6,299 bases of DNA from an uncultured Bacilli bacterium. Its GTDB lineage: Bacteria; Bacillota_I; Bacilli_A; RF39; UBA660. The translations under genes were made by a program, and so were the position numbers. This document shows positions 5,636 through 6,299 of this stretch, piece after piece (position 1 is the first letter of the stretch; every line of letters begins with the position of its first letter). The notes under the pieces were generated by a model, which did no database searches, was not told the origin of the DNA, and saw only the letters and a list, made by a program, of their open reading frames with translations. The DNA is taken from positions 1 to 6,299 of the forward strand of contig CANQIM010000070.1 of the NCBI GenBank assembly GCA_947624075.1, written 5' to 3'.

Positions 5636-6299
5636 ATGAGAAAGAAAAAGAAAAATGACGAAATTGAATTAGAAAAGTATGAAGAAAATCTAGACGAAGA
5701 TATAGCAGAAATAAAAGAAGAACTAAGTGGCGAATATTTTGAAGAGGATAAAATAGAAAAAAACAAAAAAACAGTTAAAATTATAAACATCGTTTTTGTA
5801 GTTTTAATTGTCATGATGTGCATGATTGCTGTTGACGTTGTCGCAGTAGCAAGATATAATACTGGACCATTTTTCGCAATTAAAATGAAAACTTATAAAG
5901 ATGGTGGTACAAAAGTTTACTATGGTCTTGGTTATAAGGTAATTAAATATAATCAAATTCAAGGTAGAAGAGATAAGCAAATTGGTTTTTGGACAATGCC
6001 ATATAACACAGAAGCTATAAATACCTCTTCTTTAGATTTAGCAATAGAATTTACTGAAAATCCTACAAAGTCCTATGGAAGATATTATAAAAAATTCATG
6101 AGAATTTCTTCTACATTACAATCAATCGATGAAAAAAATAAAGAAATACTTCTAGGCTATACTGATGAAGACGGAAAATATACTTTAAATATTGTTTGTA
6201 AAATGGCTGATAATAAAATTCCATCATCTCTAGAAACCAATAAAGAGGTAACTGTCATAGGAACAGTAAGTGATTTTAAATTGAAAACATCTAAAGAAG
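5636..6299 (+). CDS. Single-pass membrane protein with charged cytoplasmic tail and probable OB-fold-like outer domain (3' end outside window)
   Basis: An open frame with no stop before the window edge, 221 codons. ATG at 5636 is preceded by AAAGGAG (5621-5627) at eight bases and by a strong promoter. Seen: a highly charged N-terminus (about 1-46) starting RKKKKN and then rich in Glu, possibly a coiled coil; one membrane helix (about 47-72); and an outer region containing TYKDGGTKVYYGLGYKVI (86-103). A later section (about 133-221) has AIEFTENP, then a series of predicted strands including ILLGYTD, YTLNIVCKM and KEVTVIGTVSDF. This pattern resembles OB-fold tRNA_anti-like domains found in extracytoplasmic proteins, a resemblance judged by eye. 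The lysine-rich N-terminus predicts that the tail is cytoplasmic and the C-terminus outside. The function is unknown; it is transcribed separately from the gene before it but lies in the same envelope-protein run. Confidence 0.8.
   Translation, partial: MRKKKKNDEIELEKYEENLDEDIAEIKEELSGEYFEEDKIEKNKKTVKIINIVFVVLIVMMCMIAVDVVAVARYNTGPFFAIKMKTYKDGGTKVYYGLGYKVIKYNQIQGRRDKQIGFWTMPYNTEAINTSSLDLAIEFTENPTKSYGRYYKKFMRISSTLQSIDEKNKEILLGYTDEDGKYTLNIVCKMADNKIPSSLETNKEVTVIGTVSDFKLKTSKE

Noticed and set aside
5581..5823. Minus-strand open frame of 80 codons rich in Ser, Phe and Ile
   Set aside because: It is antisense to the A-rich, charged N-terminus of the gene starting at 5636 and to its promoter. The composition is the mirror of Lys/Glu codons and no ribosome binding site supports it.
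1..6299. CRISPR array, tRNA, rRNA or insertion sequence
   Set aside because: No regularly spaced direct repeats, cloverleaf-like segments, transposase motifs or terminal inverted repeats were seen; nearly all of the window is accounted for by genes.

Overview
The window is a low-GC, AT-rich stretch read entirely on the + strand. Codon use is strongly A/T-ended and ribosome binding sites are AGGTGA-like. An incomplete pcrA lies close to ligA, a neighbourhood familiar in Firmicutes. Together with a Zn-finger/BRCT NAD+-dependent ligase, this suggests a walled, low-GC Firmicute, perhaps an uncultured gut Bacilli lineage near the Mollicutes/Erysipelotrichia; that placement is inference. All ten tryptophans that I read are TGG and no gene needs TGA as a sense codon, so the standard bacterial code fits.

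Layout. Positions 1-431 hold the 3' end of a PcrA/UvrD-type helicase gene: helicase motif VI and the C-terminal Tudor-like domain. A 20-nt gap with a strong ribosome binding site leads to a sugar-phosphate nucleotidyltransferase-like gene (452-1369). The 88-nt gap after it holds an AU-rich hairpin with a T-tract (probable terminator) and an extended -10 promoter that starts the ligA unit. ligA (1458-3440) is complete. It is followed 13 nt later by a 454-aa membrane-anchored protein (3454-4818) carrying two N-terminal membrane helices, a bacterial Ig-like (Big_2) domain, a probable beta-rich spacer and a C-terminal YkuD-type L,D-transpeptidase domain. A 251-aa anchored extracytoplasmic protein of unknown function (4829-5584) is translationally coupled to it. 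A well-formed promoter whose -35 box begins on the stop codon of that gene drives the last gene (5636 onward). That gene encodes another single-pass membrane protein, with an acidic/basic cytoplasmic tail and a probable OB-fold-like outer domain, and it runs off the window.

How the genes fit together. The left half is DNA repair (PcrA, LigA) with a nucleotidyltransferase between them. The right half is a run of three cell-envelope proteins, the first of which probably crosslinks or modifies peptidoglycan. The most unusual object is the L,D-transpeptidase with a two-helix, VirB2/TrbC-pilin-like N-terminus. I see no CRISPR array, tRNA, rRNA, insertion sequence or clear phage gene.
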